Assembly (NCBI GenBank): GCA_964293305.1
Contig: CAXYYO010000029.1
Span: forward strand, 1-40,147
Length of the DNA stretch: 40,147 nt
Reading direction: 5' to 3'
Source: CALAGJ01 sp964293305
GTDB taxonomy: Bacteria > Bacteroidota > Bacteroidia > Chitinophagales > Chitinophagaceae
Positions 26,584-33,639 of this stretch are shown in pieces. A program made the position numbers and the translations under genes. Numbering within the stretch: the first letter of the stretch is position 1; the number at the start of each line of letters is the position of its first letter. The notes under the pieces are model-generated. The model saw nothing but the letters and a program-made list of their open reading frames with translations, ran no database searches and was not told the origin of the DNA.

Positions 26584-26596
26584 CACAAATTTTTGT

Positions 26597-27877
26597 ATGT
26601 CAAACTTGATTGAAGAACTAAAATGGAGGGGCCTTATACAAGATATTATGCCCGGGACAGAAGAACAATTACAAAAGGAACTTACGCATGCTTATATAGG
26701 ATTTGACCCCACGGCAGATAGCCTTCATATAGGTAGCTTAGTACCAATCATCTTATTGGTGCATTTACAAAAAGCAGGACATAAACCTATTGCTCTCATT
26801 GGAGGTGCCACGGGTATGGTTGGTGACCCAAGTGGCAAAAGTGAGGAGCGAAATTTACTGAGTGAAGAAGTATTGAAAAAAAACCTGGAGGGGGTAAAAA
26901 ACCAACTCAGTCGCTTTCTTCAGTTTGATGATAATATGCCAAATGGTGCGGAAATTGTAAACAATTATGATTGGTTTAAAGAAATGCAATTCCTACAATT
27001 TATAAGAGATGTGGGTAAGCACATCACTGTAAATTATATGATGGCTAAAGACAGTGTGAAAAAAAGAATCGAAGGAGATAATGGTATCAGTTTTACAGAG
27101 TTTACCTATCAGTTAATACAGGGCTATGATTTTTATTGGTTGTATAAACATAAAAATTGTAAACTACAAATGGGAGGTAGTGATCAATGGGGCAATATTA
27201 CCACCGGTACTGAGCTCATACGCCGAATGGATGGTGGCAATGCATTTGCCTTTACATGCCCTTTGCTTACAAAATCTGATGGGGGAAAATTTGGTAAAAC
27301 AGAGAAAGGAAATATTTGGCTAGATACTACAAAAACATCAGCTTATGAATTTTACCAATTCTGGTTTAATGCCGCAGATGCAGATGCAGAAAAATGGATA
27401 AATATTTTTACTTTTTTACCCAAAGCAGAAATTGAAGCATTGATTGAAACACACACCAATGCTGCATCCAAGCGAATACTTCAACGCAAACTTGCAGAAT
27501 CGCTTACCCTTTTTGTACATGGCGATGCCGGACTTACAGAAGCTTTAGCAACAACTGAAAAATTATTTGCGCAGCAAGCAGCACCTGCTGAAAATCTTTC
27601 CATTGAAGATTTGGAAAACATGCAGGGTGTACAACGTTATCAATTTGCAAAAGAACAAATGGAATCTGGTATTGACATCATCAGTTTTCTGTCAGCTACC
27701 AATATTTTTCCAAGTAAGGGCGAGGCAAGAAAAATGCTCCAAAATGGGGGTGTAAGTATCAATAGAAAAAAAATGGAAAACCTGCAACTAGTGCTTGACA
27801 CCACATTTTTGCTTCATCAAAAATATATGCTGGTACAAAGGGGGAAAAAGCAGTATTACTTAGTAGAAATAGTTTAA
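26597..27877 (+). CDS. tyrS: Tyrosyl-tRNA synthetase
   Basis: 426-residue class I aminoacyl-tRNA synthetase that charges tRNA-Tyr. The start is ATG 26597 (MSNLIEELKWRGLIQDIMPG), which matches the family N-terminus and follows a TACATTTG box; the open frame to 26516 adds 27 non-homologous residues. The first signature is SLHIGSLVP (HIGH-type, residues 44-47), the tyrosine-binding QGYDFYWLY and GGSDQWGNITTG segments follow, and KFGKTEKGN is the KMSKS-equivalent loop in the usual bacterial TyrRS form. The C-terminus (GVSINRKKMENLQL) is an S4 RNA-binding domain. Length normal. No T-box or other leader control is visible, as expected from the very short leader. Confidence 0.95.
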   Translation: MSNLIEELKWRGLIQDIMPGTEEQLQKELTHAYIGFDPTADSLHIGSLVPIILLVHLQKAGHKPIALIGGATGMVGDPSGKSEERNLLSEEVLKKNLEGVKNQLSRFLQFDDNMPNGAEIVNNYDWFKEMQFLQFIRDVGKHITVNYMMAKDSVKKRIEGDNGISFTEFTYQLIQGYDFYWLYKHKNCKLQMGGSDQWGNITTGTELIRRMDGGNAFAFTCPLLTKSDGGKFGKTEKGNIWLDTTKTSAYEFYQFWFNAADADAEKWINIFTFLPKAEIEALIETHTNAASKRILQRKLAESLTLFVHGDAGLTEALATTEKLFAQQAAPAENLSIEDLENMQGVQRYQFAKEQMESGIDIISFLSATNIFPSKGEARKMLQNGGVSINRKKMENLQLVLDTTFLLHQKYMLVQRGKKQYYLVEIV

Positions 27878-27973
27878 AAAAGGTATGATTTGTTTTATTT
27901 TTTAAATAATATATGCAGATTAAGCTAAAATTTTATTGATGAGAAATTTTTATTTGGCGTACAAATTATTTTC

Positions 27974-28657
27974 ATGAGCGTCGAAAAAATTTATTGCATA
28001 AGTGGTATTGGAGCAGATGAAAGAATCTTTCAGTATCTCAATATACCCAATATGGAGTTGGTGCATATTGATTGGATTAAACCCAATGCAGGTGAAGGTT
28101 TGCAGGCTTATGCAAAAAGATTAGCATTGGATATAGAAGAAGAAAATTTTATGCTTGTTGGCGTATCATTTGGTGGCATGATTGCTACAGAAATTGCAAA
28201 ACTGTATCCTGCTGCTCAGGTTATTATTTGTAGCAGTGCAAAAACAATTCAAGAAATTCCTTTTTATCTGCGGGTATTCAAATGGATTCCTTTGTATAAA
28301 ATATTACCCGGAACTTTAATGCATCATTCAAATGCAGTTTTCTATTATTTATTTGGCGCAGCCACAATACCCGTAAAAAAAATAATGAAGGGAATCATGC
28401 AGGATACTGATGCTTCATTTATCCGATGGGCCATGGGTGCGGTACTACACTGGGAGAATAAAGCAATACCAAAAAACCTTGTGCATATACATGGCAACAA
28501 AGATCTAATACTACCTCACTTTTTTGTGGAAGCTGATGATATTATTGAAGGTGGCACACATCTTATGATTTTAGAAAAAGCAACATTGATTGGCGAAAAA
28601 ATACTTTCCATTATTTCAAAAAAGAAGAAGACAATAGAAAAGAATAAAATAGGATAA
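27974..28657 (+). CDS. Alpha/beta hydrolase
   Basis: 227-residue cytosolic alpha/beta hydrolase fold protein. The nucleophile elbow is GVSFGGMIA (Ser), the acid is in HIHGNKDLILP (Asp) and the base in EGGTHLMI (His), giving a complete Ser-Asp-His triad. The N-terminus CISGIGADERIF replaces the usual HGxG oxyanion stretch with a form common in small Bacteroidota hydrolases. The substrate is unknown; esterase, lipase-like or amidase activity is possible. It ends two bases before the convergent secreted-protein gene, in a Lys-rich tail (KKKKTIEKNKIG). Confidence 0.85.
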   Translation: MSVEKIYCISGIGADERIFQYLNIPNMELVHIDWIKPNAGEGLQAYAKRLALDIEEENFMLVGVSFGGMIATEIAKLYPAAQVIICSSAKTIQEIPFYLRVFKWIPLYKILPGTLMHHSNAVFYYLFGAATIPVKKIMKGIMQDTDASFIRWAMGAVLHWENKAIPKNLVHIHGNKDLILPHFFVEADDIIEGGTHLMILEKATLIGEKILSIISKKKKTIEKNKIG

Positions 28658-28659
28658 AT

Positions 28660-29607
28660 CTATTGTTGATCATCAAATATAGGTACAGGTGCAGGTGCTT
28701 CCCCATCATCTAATTTATCCTGAAATACTTTTTCAACATAGTGCCATTTTCCCATCTTCCATTCAAACGCTTCAAAATCGCCGTCAGGCACTAAAGTATA
28801 TTTTTTGTCAGCATCATTTTCTAAACTGACCAAATGCTCCATCATAATAAGATCAAGCTCTCCATCATACACCACACGTACACCGGCATCTTTTTTATAT
28901 TCAATCAGCATGCGGCTTACAGGCGGGTCAGGTTTTAAACCATCAGCAGGATATTCAAAATAATTTCCACCAAAAACAGGTTCCCCTTTTCCATCAAAAG
29001 TTAATACTTCAATCCACTTTCTGGTGCTTGTAAAATCATTATCATCATATCCCAATAGAGTGTAATATTTCTTACCATCAAATTCCTTTTCCACCATATT
29101 GTAGTAGATGGCACCAATCCAATTTTTATTAGTCCTTACAGAATCCACAGGTATTGATACAAAATCGCTTACATCTAATAAAGGAAATAATTTCAAACTC
29201 CCATTGCTAGTATTTATTTGGATGGCACCATATTGTCTGAAGTAAGATTCATCTCTTTGTATTTGCCATGTAAAAATTCTAAAGCTGCTATCTTGTGCAT
29301 AAATTTTTGAAACAGATCGTATAGAATCAAATGGATAATAAAAAGAGTAAGGCGTTTTTAAAGCCACTACCAATTGCTTTATAAAAATACTATCTGCTGC
29401 AAACCTATCCATGGGCAGCATGGCTGTTATCATGTTCATGGCCTGTATCTTCATGGCCGATTCACGCTCCTGCAATAAAGCCTCGTCCGCCGTAGATAGC
29501 TGCTGCGCTTGCATTTGAGCTACAGAAAAAAAACAAAATAACATCAGCATGCAAGCACGAAGTGTACTGAAAAAATGACGTTGATAACTGTTTTTGAAAT
29601 ACTTCAT
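28660..29607 (-). CDS. Secreted protein of unknown function
   Basis: 315 residues with a signal peptide (hydrophobic ACMLMLFCFFSVAQMQAQ). No recognised domain. The mature part is strand-rich: SIFIKQLVVALKTPYSFYYPFDSI, FRIFTWQIQRDESYFRQYGAIQI, SLKLFPLLDVSDF, WIGAIYYNMVEKEFDGKKYYTLLGYDDND, and ends in an acidic Pro/Ala-rich tail (DDGEAPAPVPIFDDQQ). The repeated 'F/Y-W-x-I-x-x' strands suggest a single beta-rich periplasmic domain. It probably belongs to a lineage-specific conserved hypothetical family. Upstream on the minus strand TAAGGTTGC resembles a degenerate -7 box. It is convergent with the hydrolase and follows the HAD gene on the same strand after 45 bases. Confidence 0.75.
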   Translation of the reverse strand: MKYFKNSYQRHFFSTLRACMLMLFCFFSVAQMQAQQLSTADEALLQERESAMKIQAMNMITAMLPMDRFAADSIFIKQLVVALKTPYSFYYPFDSIRSVSKIYAQDSSFRIFTWQIQRDESYFRQYGAIQINTSNGSLKLFPLLDVSDFVSIPVDSVRTNKNWIGAIYYNMVEKEFDGKKYYTLLGYDDNDFTSTRKWIEVLTFDGKGEPVFGGNYFEYPADGLKPDPPVSRMLIEYKKDAGVRVVYDGELDLIMMEHLVSLENDADKKYTLVPDGDFEAFEWKMGKWHYVEKVFQDKLDDGEAPAPVPIFDDQQ

Positions 29608-29652
29608 ATTGATAGGAAACGCTTATAAAACGCTGCAACCTTAGTATTATTT

Positions 29653-30237
29653 CTAAGAAACATTTGTTAATAGTGCATCTGCAAATGAGGGTAAGGAATT
29701 AAAGCGAAAATCAATGGCTTCATGTGGGTATTCTGTTTCAGGGTTTGTAGTAGCTACAAAAATGGTATGCATGCCAGCGGCTTTGCCAAAAAGCATATCA
29801 CTCATTTTATTTCCCACCATGATACTTGTTGAAAAATTAATAGTCGGAAAATCCTGCTTTGCCTGCAAAGCCATACCGGGATTGGGTTTGCGATTAGGGC
29901 TATCGCTGTTTACATCGGTGCAGTAATAAATACCATCTATTCTACCATTTGCATTGTGCATTTCCTGAACCATATACGAATGAATGTCTAATAGATCTTC
30001 TACCGTCATCCAACCCCTGCCCACGCCTCGTTGGTTGGTAACAATTACGATTTTATTAAATACAGGTGCAAGTTGACCCAATGCATTTTTAATACCATCA
30101 TAAAAATAAAATTCATTTCTATTTCTGATATAATCTCCTTTTTTTTCATGATTCAATACACCATCTCTATCCAGAAAAAGGGTCCATGTGGAGTCAATAT
30201 TTTTTTTAAAGATATCAAATGATACAAGGTCTTGCAT
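29653..30237 (-). CDS. HAD-IIIA family phosphatase (GmhB/HisB-N-like)
   Basis: 194 residues with HAD motif I FLDRDGVLN (Asp23, Asp25), motif II VTNQRGVGRG (Thr67-Asn68), motif III Lys117 in RKPNPGM and motif IV VGNKMSDM (Asp147). The family includes D-glycero-D-manno-heptose 1,7-bisphosphate 7-phosphatase and histidinol phosphatase. The zinc-binding Cys/His cluster of GmhB is largely missing here: only Cys106 is present before RKPNPG, and the expected CxC is replaced by SPN. It may therefore act on a different sugar phosphate. No heptose or nucleotide-sugar gene is adjacent. A perfect TATATTTG box lies 21 bases upstream of the start. Confidence 0.82.
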   Translation of the reverse strand: MQDLVSFDIFKKNIDSTWTLFLDRDGVLNHEKKGDYIRNRNEFYFYDGIKNALGQLAPVFNKIVIVTNQRGVGRGWMTVEDLLDIHSYMVQEMHNANGRIDGIYYCTDVNSDSPNRKPNPGMALQAKQDFPTINFSTSIMVGNKMSDMLFGKAAGMHTIFVATTNPETEYPHEAIDFRFNSLPSFADALLTNVS

Positions 30238-30258
30238 AGCTTTTTATAAAAGTGGATG

Positions 30259-30266
30259 CAAATATA
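30259..30266 (-). promoter_or_regulatory. -7 box TATATTTG of the HAD phosphatase gene
   Basis: Minus-strand TATATTTG is an exact TAnnTTTG match, 21 bases before ATG 30237. Confidence 0.6.
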
Positions 30267-30379
30267 ACAAGTGAGAATAAATTTATTTCTCTGTCAATTT
30301 TTTGAATTTGAACAACAGGTCTTTTCTTTTTTGTTTGTACAATGCCATGTAGTGAATCTTATCTCTCTGATTTTTGATA

Positions 30380-30440
30380 GAGATTGCTTCTTCGTGCCTC
30401 CTCGCAATGGCGGAGATGGGTATGGCTCCTCGCAATGACC
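30380..30440. repeat. Interspersed CATTGCGAGGAG-type repeat element
   Basis: The stretch contains CTCCTCGCAATG twice (30398-30409 and 30426-30437), and AGATTGCTTCTTCGTGCC beside the first copy, so ATTGC and GCAAT frame an inverted structure. Read on the minus strand it gives CATTGCGAGGAG followed by GCACGAAGAAGCAATCT, a form I recall from dispersed non-coding repeats in several bacterial genomes. Base composition is visibly GC-richer than its surroundings. An 84-codon minus-strand open frame crossing it (30283-30537) is repeat-derived and not counted as a gene. Confidence 0.55.
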
Positions 30441-30491
30441 GATAAGGTTTGTTAATTTTTCTGAATTGCTGGTGCTTTCTGATTTTGTTAG

Positions 30492-30641
30492 TCGGGTTTA
30501 TATAGGAAGGAAACCATTCAATCAAAATCCCTTTCAAACATTGCCGCAGGCAAAGCCATATCTATTGACCTTAGTGGCTATGCCAAAGGGGTTTATTTGG
30601 TTTATTTGCGGGTAGATGGAAGTAGCGAGTTGGTGAAATAA
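30492..30641 (+). pseudogene. Remnant of a T9SS cargo protein: orphan C-terminal sorting domain
   Basis: Frame from 30492 to the TAA at 30639-30641 reads ...SLSNIAAGKAISIDLSG, then YAKGVYLVYLRVDGSSELVK and stop. This is the last third of a type A sorting domain (consensus ...IDLSxxxxGxYxVxVxxxGxxxxxKxVK). The frame is blocked by a TAG at 30489-30491 and has no start codon or body upstream; the sequence to its left is a dispersed repeat. A terminator follows, as expected at the original 3' end. It is the tail of a gene lost by deletion or rearrangement. Confidence 0.65.
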
Positions 30642-30683
30642 CTTGTGGTGGAGTAGGGTTTAAAAACTACTATTTTGAAATTG

Positions 30684-30710
30684 AAACACTTGCAAATGCA
30701 GGTGTTTTTT
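30684..30710 (+). terminator. Rho-independent terminator after the T9SS remnant
   Basis: A stem of about ten pairs (AAACACTTGC with GCAGGTGTTT, one G-U pair, 4-base AAAT loop, 30684-30707) runs into a six-base T-run. On the minus strand it may also serve the ABC membrane gene, though with a poorer T-run. Confidence 0.75.
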
Positions 30711-30730
30711 AAATTAAAGCAATTGCATAT

Positions 30731-31732
30731 TTATGCTTTTAAAAATATATCTTCATCAATAGTAGTATCCTGTAGCACATCAATGGTGTAAGCGTATGAT
30801 TGTATTTCTGCATTCAGATTGATTAACCTGATCATACCGGGTATTACTTTAGCAGCAGCTGCCATGAAGGAGCCAATAGTAATTACATCTATATACCTAA
30901 TATGCTCCAATTGCTTTGTAAGAAATACCAATAAAAATAATGATGCTACTAATGCGGCATCAAAAAAACGATTGGGCAATGCCTGCAAAGTATGAAATGT
31001 GGCCCGGCTCATATTTAACGATAGCTGGCTTTGTAAATATGCGGCTTGCAGTGTATTGCTATCATCTATAGATTTTTTCTGTATGGCCTGCTGTATATAT
31101 TGTATTGTTTTTAAACTATTCTGCTGTATGCTACTGCGCAATTTCTTCAACAATCTGGTGGTAGAAAAATAAATAATTGCGGTTACAGGCAATACAATCA
31201 ACAGAATGAGTAAAAATAGTTTTGTTTTAAAAATGATTAAAGCTATACCGGCCATACTAATCAAAAATATTTCCGAATACACCTGCTTTATACTCAGCAA
31301 TACATGTTCAGTAAATTCAACTGGCACTTGGCTTACAGCTCTTATGGCTTCTGCTTCATGTAAATATTTTTCATGATCGTTTACCATGTGTTGATATCGC
31401 TCCATGCTCAATCTGGTAGCTACGCGATACAGGTATTTATTTTGAAAACGAAGTATCAAAAATCCTGCAATGCTCTTGATGATAAAAAAGATTACTAATA
31501 AAAGAAATGGGGTTAAAATATTTCTATGCAGCAGCCAATCCGGTATAAGATCTTTTCTTAAAATTGGCTTCTCTCTGGTGTAAATATTTATGATATAAAT
31601 AACTGCAGCCAGTGCTAGAATATCTAATGTATTCATCACAACATGCAGTACCACTAGCAGCCAAAATTTTTTCTGCTCCTGTGGTACTAATACTTTCTTA
31701 ACCCGATTATATCCAATTCCCAAACCGTACAT
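30731..31732 (-). CDS. ABC-exporter-type transmembrane domain protein lacking an ATPase domain
   Basis: 333 residues from ATG 31732 (MYGLGIGYNRVKKVLVP), chosen because a perfect TACATTTG box ends four bases upstream; the open frame to 31864 would overlap the divergent cupin gene. Membrane helices are visible at about 23-45 (FWLLVVLHVVMNTLDILALAAVIYI), 75-100 (FLLLVIFFIIKSIAGFLIL), a central pair (IFLISMAGIALIIF, LFLLILLIVLPVTAIIYF) and a later pair (AALVASLFLLVFL, VITIGSFMAAAAKVI). The intervening YLYRVATRLSMERYQHMV loop is typical of type IV ABC exporters such as PglK/MsbA. The protein stops at YTIDVLQDTTIDEDIFLKA, where a full-length exporter would enter its nucleotide-binding domain. No Walker A or LSGGQ sequence follows in any frame. 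Either a natural stand-alone membrane domain or a truncated gene beside a genomic scar. Confidence 0.7.
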   Translation of the reverse strand: MYGLGIGYNRVKKVLVPQEQKKFWLLVVLHVVMNTLDILALAAVIYIINIYTREKPILRKDLIPDWLLHRNILTPFLLLVIFFIIKSIAGFLILRFQNKYLYRVATRLSMERYQHMVNDHEKYLHEAEAIRAVSQVPVEFTEHVLLSIKQVYSEIFLISMAGIALIIFKTKLFLLILLIVLPVTAIIYFSTTRLLKKLRSSIQQNSLKTIQYIQQAIQKKSIDDSNTLQAAYLQSQLSLNMSRATFHTLQALPNRFFDAALVASLFLLVFLTKQLEHIRYIDVITIGSFMAAAAKVIPGMIRLINLNAEIQSYAYTIDVLQDTTIDEDIFLKA

Positions 31733-31736
31733 GAGG

Positions 31737-31744
31737 CAAATGTA
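31737..31744 (-). promoter_or_regulatory. -7 box TACATTTG of the ABC membrane gene
   Basis: Minus-strand exact TAnnTTTG match ending four bases before ATG 31732; transcription would start at or next to the start codon. Confidence 0.6.
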
Positions 31745-31816
31745 AGCCGAAATATAGAACTCAATTAGAAGGAAATCTATTTCACTATTTATACCGAATA
31801 GAAAATAACAATTACC

Positions 31817-31824
31817 TAATTTTG
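31817..31824 (+). promoter_or_regulatory. -7 box TAATTTTG of the cupin gene
   Basis: Exact TAnnTTTG match, 14 bases before the GTG at 31839. With the minus-strand box at 31737-31744 it makes a compact divergent promoter region. Confidence 0.5.
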
Positions 31825-31838
31825 AAAAAAAATAAAAA

Positions 31839-32198
31839 GTGCAGGTCGTAAATATCAATGACAAGTTATCTCAAATAAATGAGTATTGGCATCCTGCAAT
31901 AGCAGGTGAACTCAATGGACAGCATGTAAAACTTGTAAAGTTTAAAGGTGCCTTTGTTTGGCATAAACATGATGAAGCAGATGAAATGTTTTATGTATTA
32001 AAGGGTAGTTTTAATATGGAGTTAAGGGATAAAACCGTTACCCTGCATGCGCATGAATTTTTTATTGTACCAAGAGGAGTTGAGCATCGACCGGTAGCTG
32101 ATGAAGAGGTTGCTGTTATGCTATTTGAGCCTGCGGGCACTATCAATACCGGAAACATTGTAAGTGAGTTTACAAAAACAGCACTTCAAAAAATATGA
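31839..32198 (+). CDS. Cupin domain-containing protein
   Basis: 119-residue single cupin. Motif 1 is FVWHKHDEADEMFYVLKGSF, with the His-x-His, Glu metal set, and motif 2 is HEFFIVPRGVEHRPVA, with the final His. The N-terminus MQVVNINDKLSQINEYWHP matches the usual start of this small cupin family and begins with GTG at 31839; no in-frame ATG occurs before the core, and a TAATTTTG box lies just upstream. Such proteins are often annotated as cupin or mannose-6-phosphate isomerase-like; the substrate is unknown, and a metal-dependent isomerase, dioxygenase or simple sugar-binding role is possible. Cytosolic. Confidence 0.88.
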   Translation: MQVVNINDKLSQINEYWHPAIAGELNGQHVKLVKFKGAFVWHKHDEADEMFYVLKGSFNMELRDKTVTLHAHEFFIVPRGVEHRPVADEEVAVMLFEPAGTINTGNIVSEFTKTALQKI

Positions 32199-32292
32199 TT
32201 CAAAAAATGGATAAATCAGTATGCACAACTAAGCAATAATTTCTTATTACCCAAAGTATTAAAAAACCAATTAAAAATCTTTTCACTATTTC

Positions 32293-33627
32293 ATGTATGC
32301 CATTGTTGATATAGAAACGACCGGAAGCTATCCTGCTGCTTCGGGCATTTTGGAAATTGCTATTGTACTGCATGATGGTAAGGAGCAGGAAGGCTTTTAT
32401 CAAACGCTCATTAATCCAAAGGAACCCATTCCTCCTTTTATTGTACAGCTTACCGGCATCAGCAATGCAATGGTAGCATCAGCGCCTGTTTTTGCAGATG
32501 TGGCCGAACAGATTTTTAACCTCCTACAGCAAAGGATTTTTGTGGCACACAATGTAAATTTTGACTACTCATTTATAAAGCATTATTTGCAGGAGCAGGG
32601 CTATCATTGGCAGCCAAAAAAACTATGTACCCTTCGGCTTAGTCGCAAGGTTTTTCCCGGATTGCCCAAATATGGCCTAGGTGCACTAACAAAGAATTTT
32701 AATATTGAAAATGAAGCAAGACATCGTGCCGGAGGCGATGCAAAAGCAACAGCAAAATTGTTAGAAATAATCATTCAATCCGGTGGAGAAAAACAGATAA
32801 AAGAATTTCTAAAAAAGAATGATCATGATCAGCTCTTGCCACCCAATCTTCCATCGGAGCAGGTTAAAGCACTTTCTTTGAATCCGGGTGTTTATTATTT
32901 CAAAGATAAAAAAGATAAAATCCTATATGTAGGCAAAGCAAAGAATATCAGGAAGCGGGTACTCAGCCATTTTATGGGGCTCAATACAGGTAAAAAAAGG
33001 CAGGAGCTGCTCCGCAATATCTATTCAGTAAGCTGCCAGATTTGTCCTACAGAATTTACCGCTTTATTATTGGAGAGTGTAGAAATAAAAAAGCATTGGC
33101 CCCTGCACAACAAAAGCCAAAAACACTACAGTAATTTATATGGCATTTATACTTATGAAGATGCAAAAGGCGTTATAAGAATGGGTATAGACCGTAAACG
33201 AAAAAATAGTACACCCCTCGCCACATTTACTTTATTGACAGATGCACACAGACATTTATGGCAGCTGGTTAAGACCTATGATTTGCACCCGGTTTTATGT
33301 TTTCTTGAAAAAACTAAAGGGATATATCCCGAGCAGATAGATGTGAATGACTATAATGAAAAAGTGAAAATGGCCATAAAAGCATTGGAGCAGGAAGCAG
33401 ACTCCTACATCATTATAGAAGATAGTTTAATAGGAAAATCCAAAGCCTGTGTGTTAGTAGAAAAGGGCATTTTTTATGGCTTTGGAGTAGTACCAAAAAA
33501 TTTACCGTTAAAGCAAATAAAAAAAATAAAAACCCATCTTACACCTTATCCAGAGAATGAAGTAATTAGATCATTGCTACACAGCTTTAAATTAAAAAAT
33601 ACCAATCAGGTTATATTAGTAGAATAA
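32293..33627 (+). CDS. DEDDh exonuclease / GIY-YIG nuclease fusion protein
   Basis: 444 residues with two nuclease domains. Residues 1-165 form a DnaQ-like 3'-5' exonuclease: Exo I YAIVDIETTG (Asp6, Glu8), Exo II VAHNVNFDYSF (Asp91) and Exo III HRAGGDAKATA (His144, Asp149). Residues about 197-275 form a UvrC-type GIY-YIG domain: PGVYYF, ILYVGKAKNIRKRV (Tyr212, Arg220) and ESVEIKKHWPLHN (Glu261). The remaining 170 residues match the variable region after the GIY-YIG domain in such fusions; no helix-hairpin-helix or UvrB-binding region can be recognised. Known fusions of this type are annotated as DNA polymerase III epsilon subunit-like and presumably act in DNA repair. Start ATG 32293 opens directly at the Exo I strand. 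Confidence 0.88.
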   Translation: MYAIVDIETTGSYPAASGILEIAIVLHDGKEQEGFYQTLINPKEPIPPFIVQLTGISNAMVASAPVFADVAEQIFNLLQQRIFVAHNVNFDYSFIKHYLQEQGYHWQPKKLCTLRLSRKVFPGLPKYGLGALTKNFNIENEARHRAGGDAKATAKLLEIIIQSGGEKQIKEFLKKNDHDQLLPPNLPSEQVKALSLNPGVYYFKDKKDKILYVGKAKNIRKRVLSHFMGLNTGKKRQELLRNIYSVSCQICPTEFTALLLESVEIKKHWPLHNKSQKHYSNLYGIYTYEDAKGVIRMGIDRKRKNSTPLATFTLLTDAHRHLWQLVKTYDLHPVLCFLEKTKGIYPEQIDVNDYNEKVKMAIKALEQEADSYIIIEDSLIGKSKACVLVEKGIFYGFGVVPKNLPLKQIKKIKTHLTPYPENEVIRSLLHSFKLKNTNQVILVE

Positions 33628-33639
33628 GATTGATAGTGC

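Noticed and set aside
30283..30537. 84-codon minus-strand open frame
   Set aside because: Its middle is translated from the dispersed repeat and its ends match nothing; not counted as a gene.
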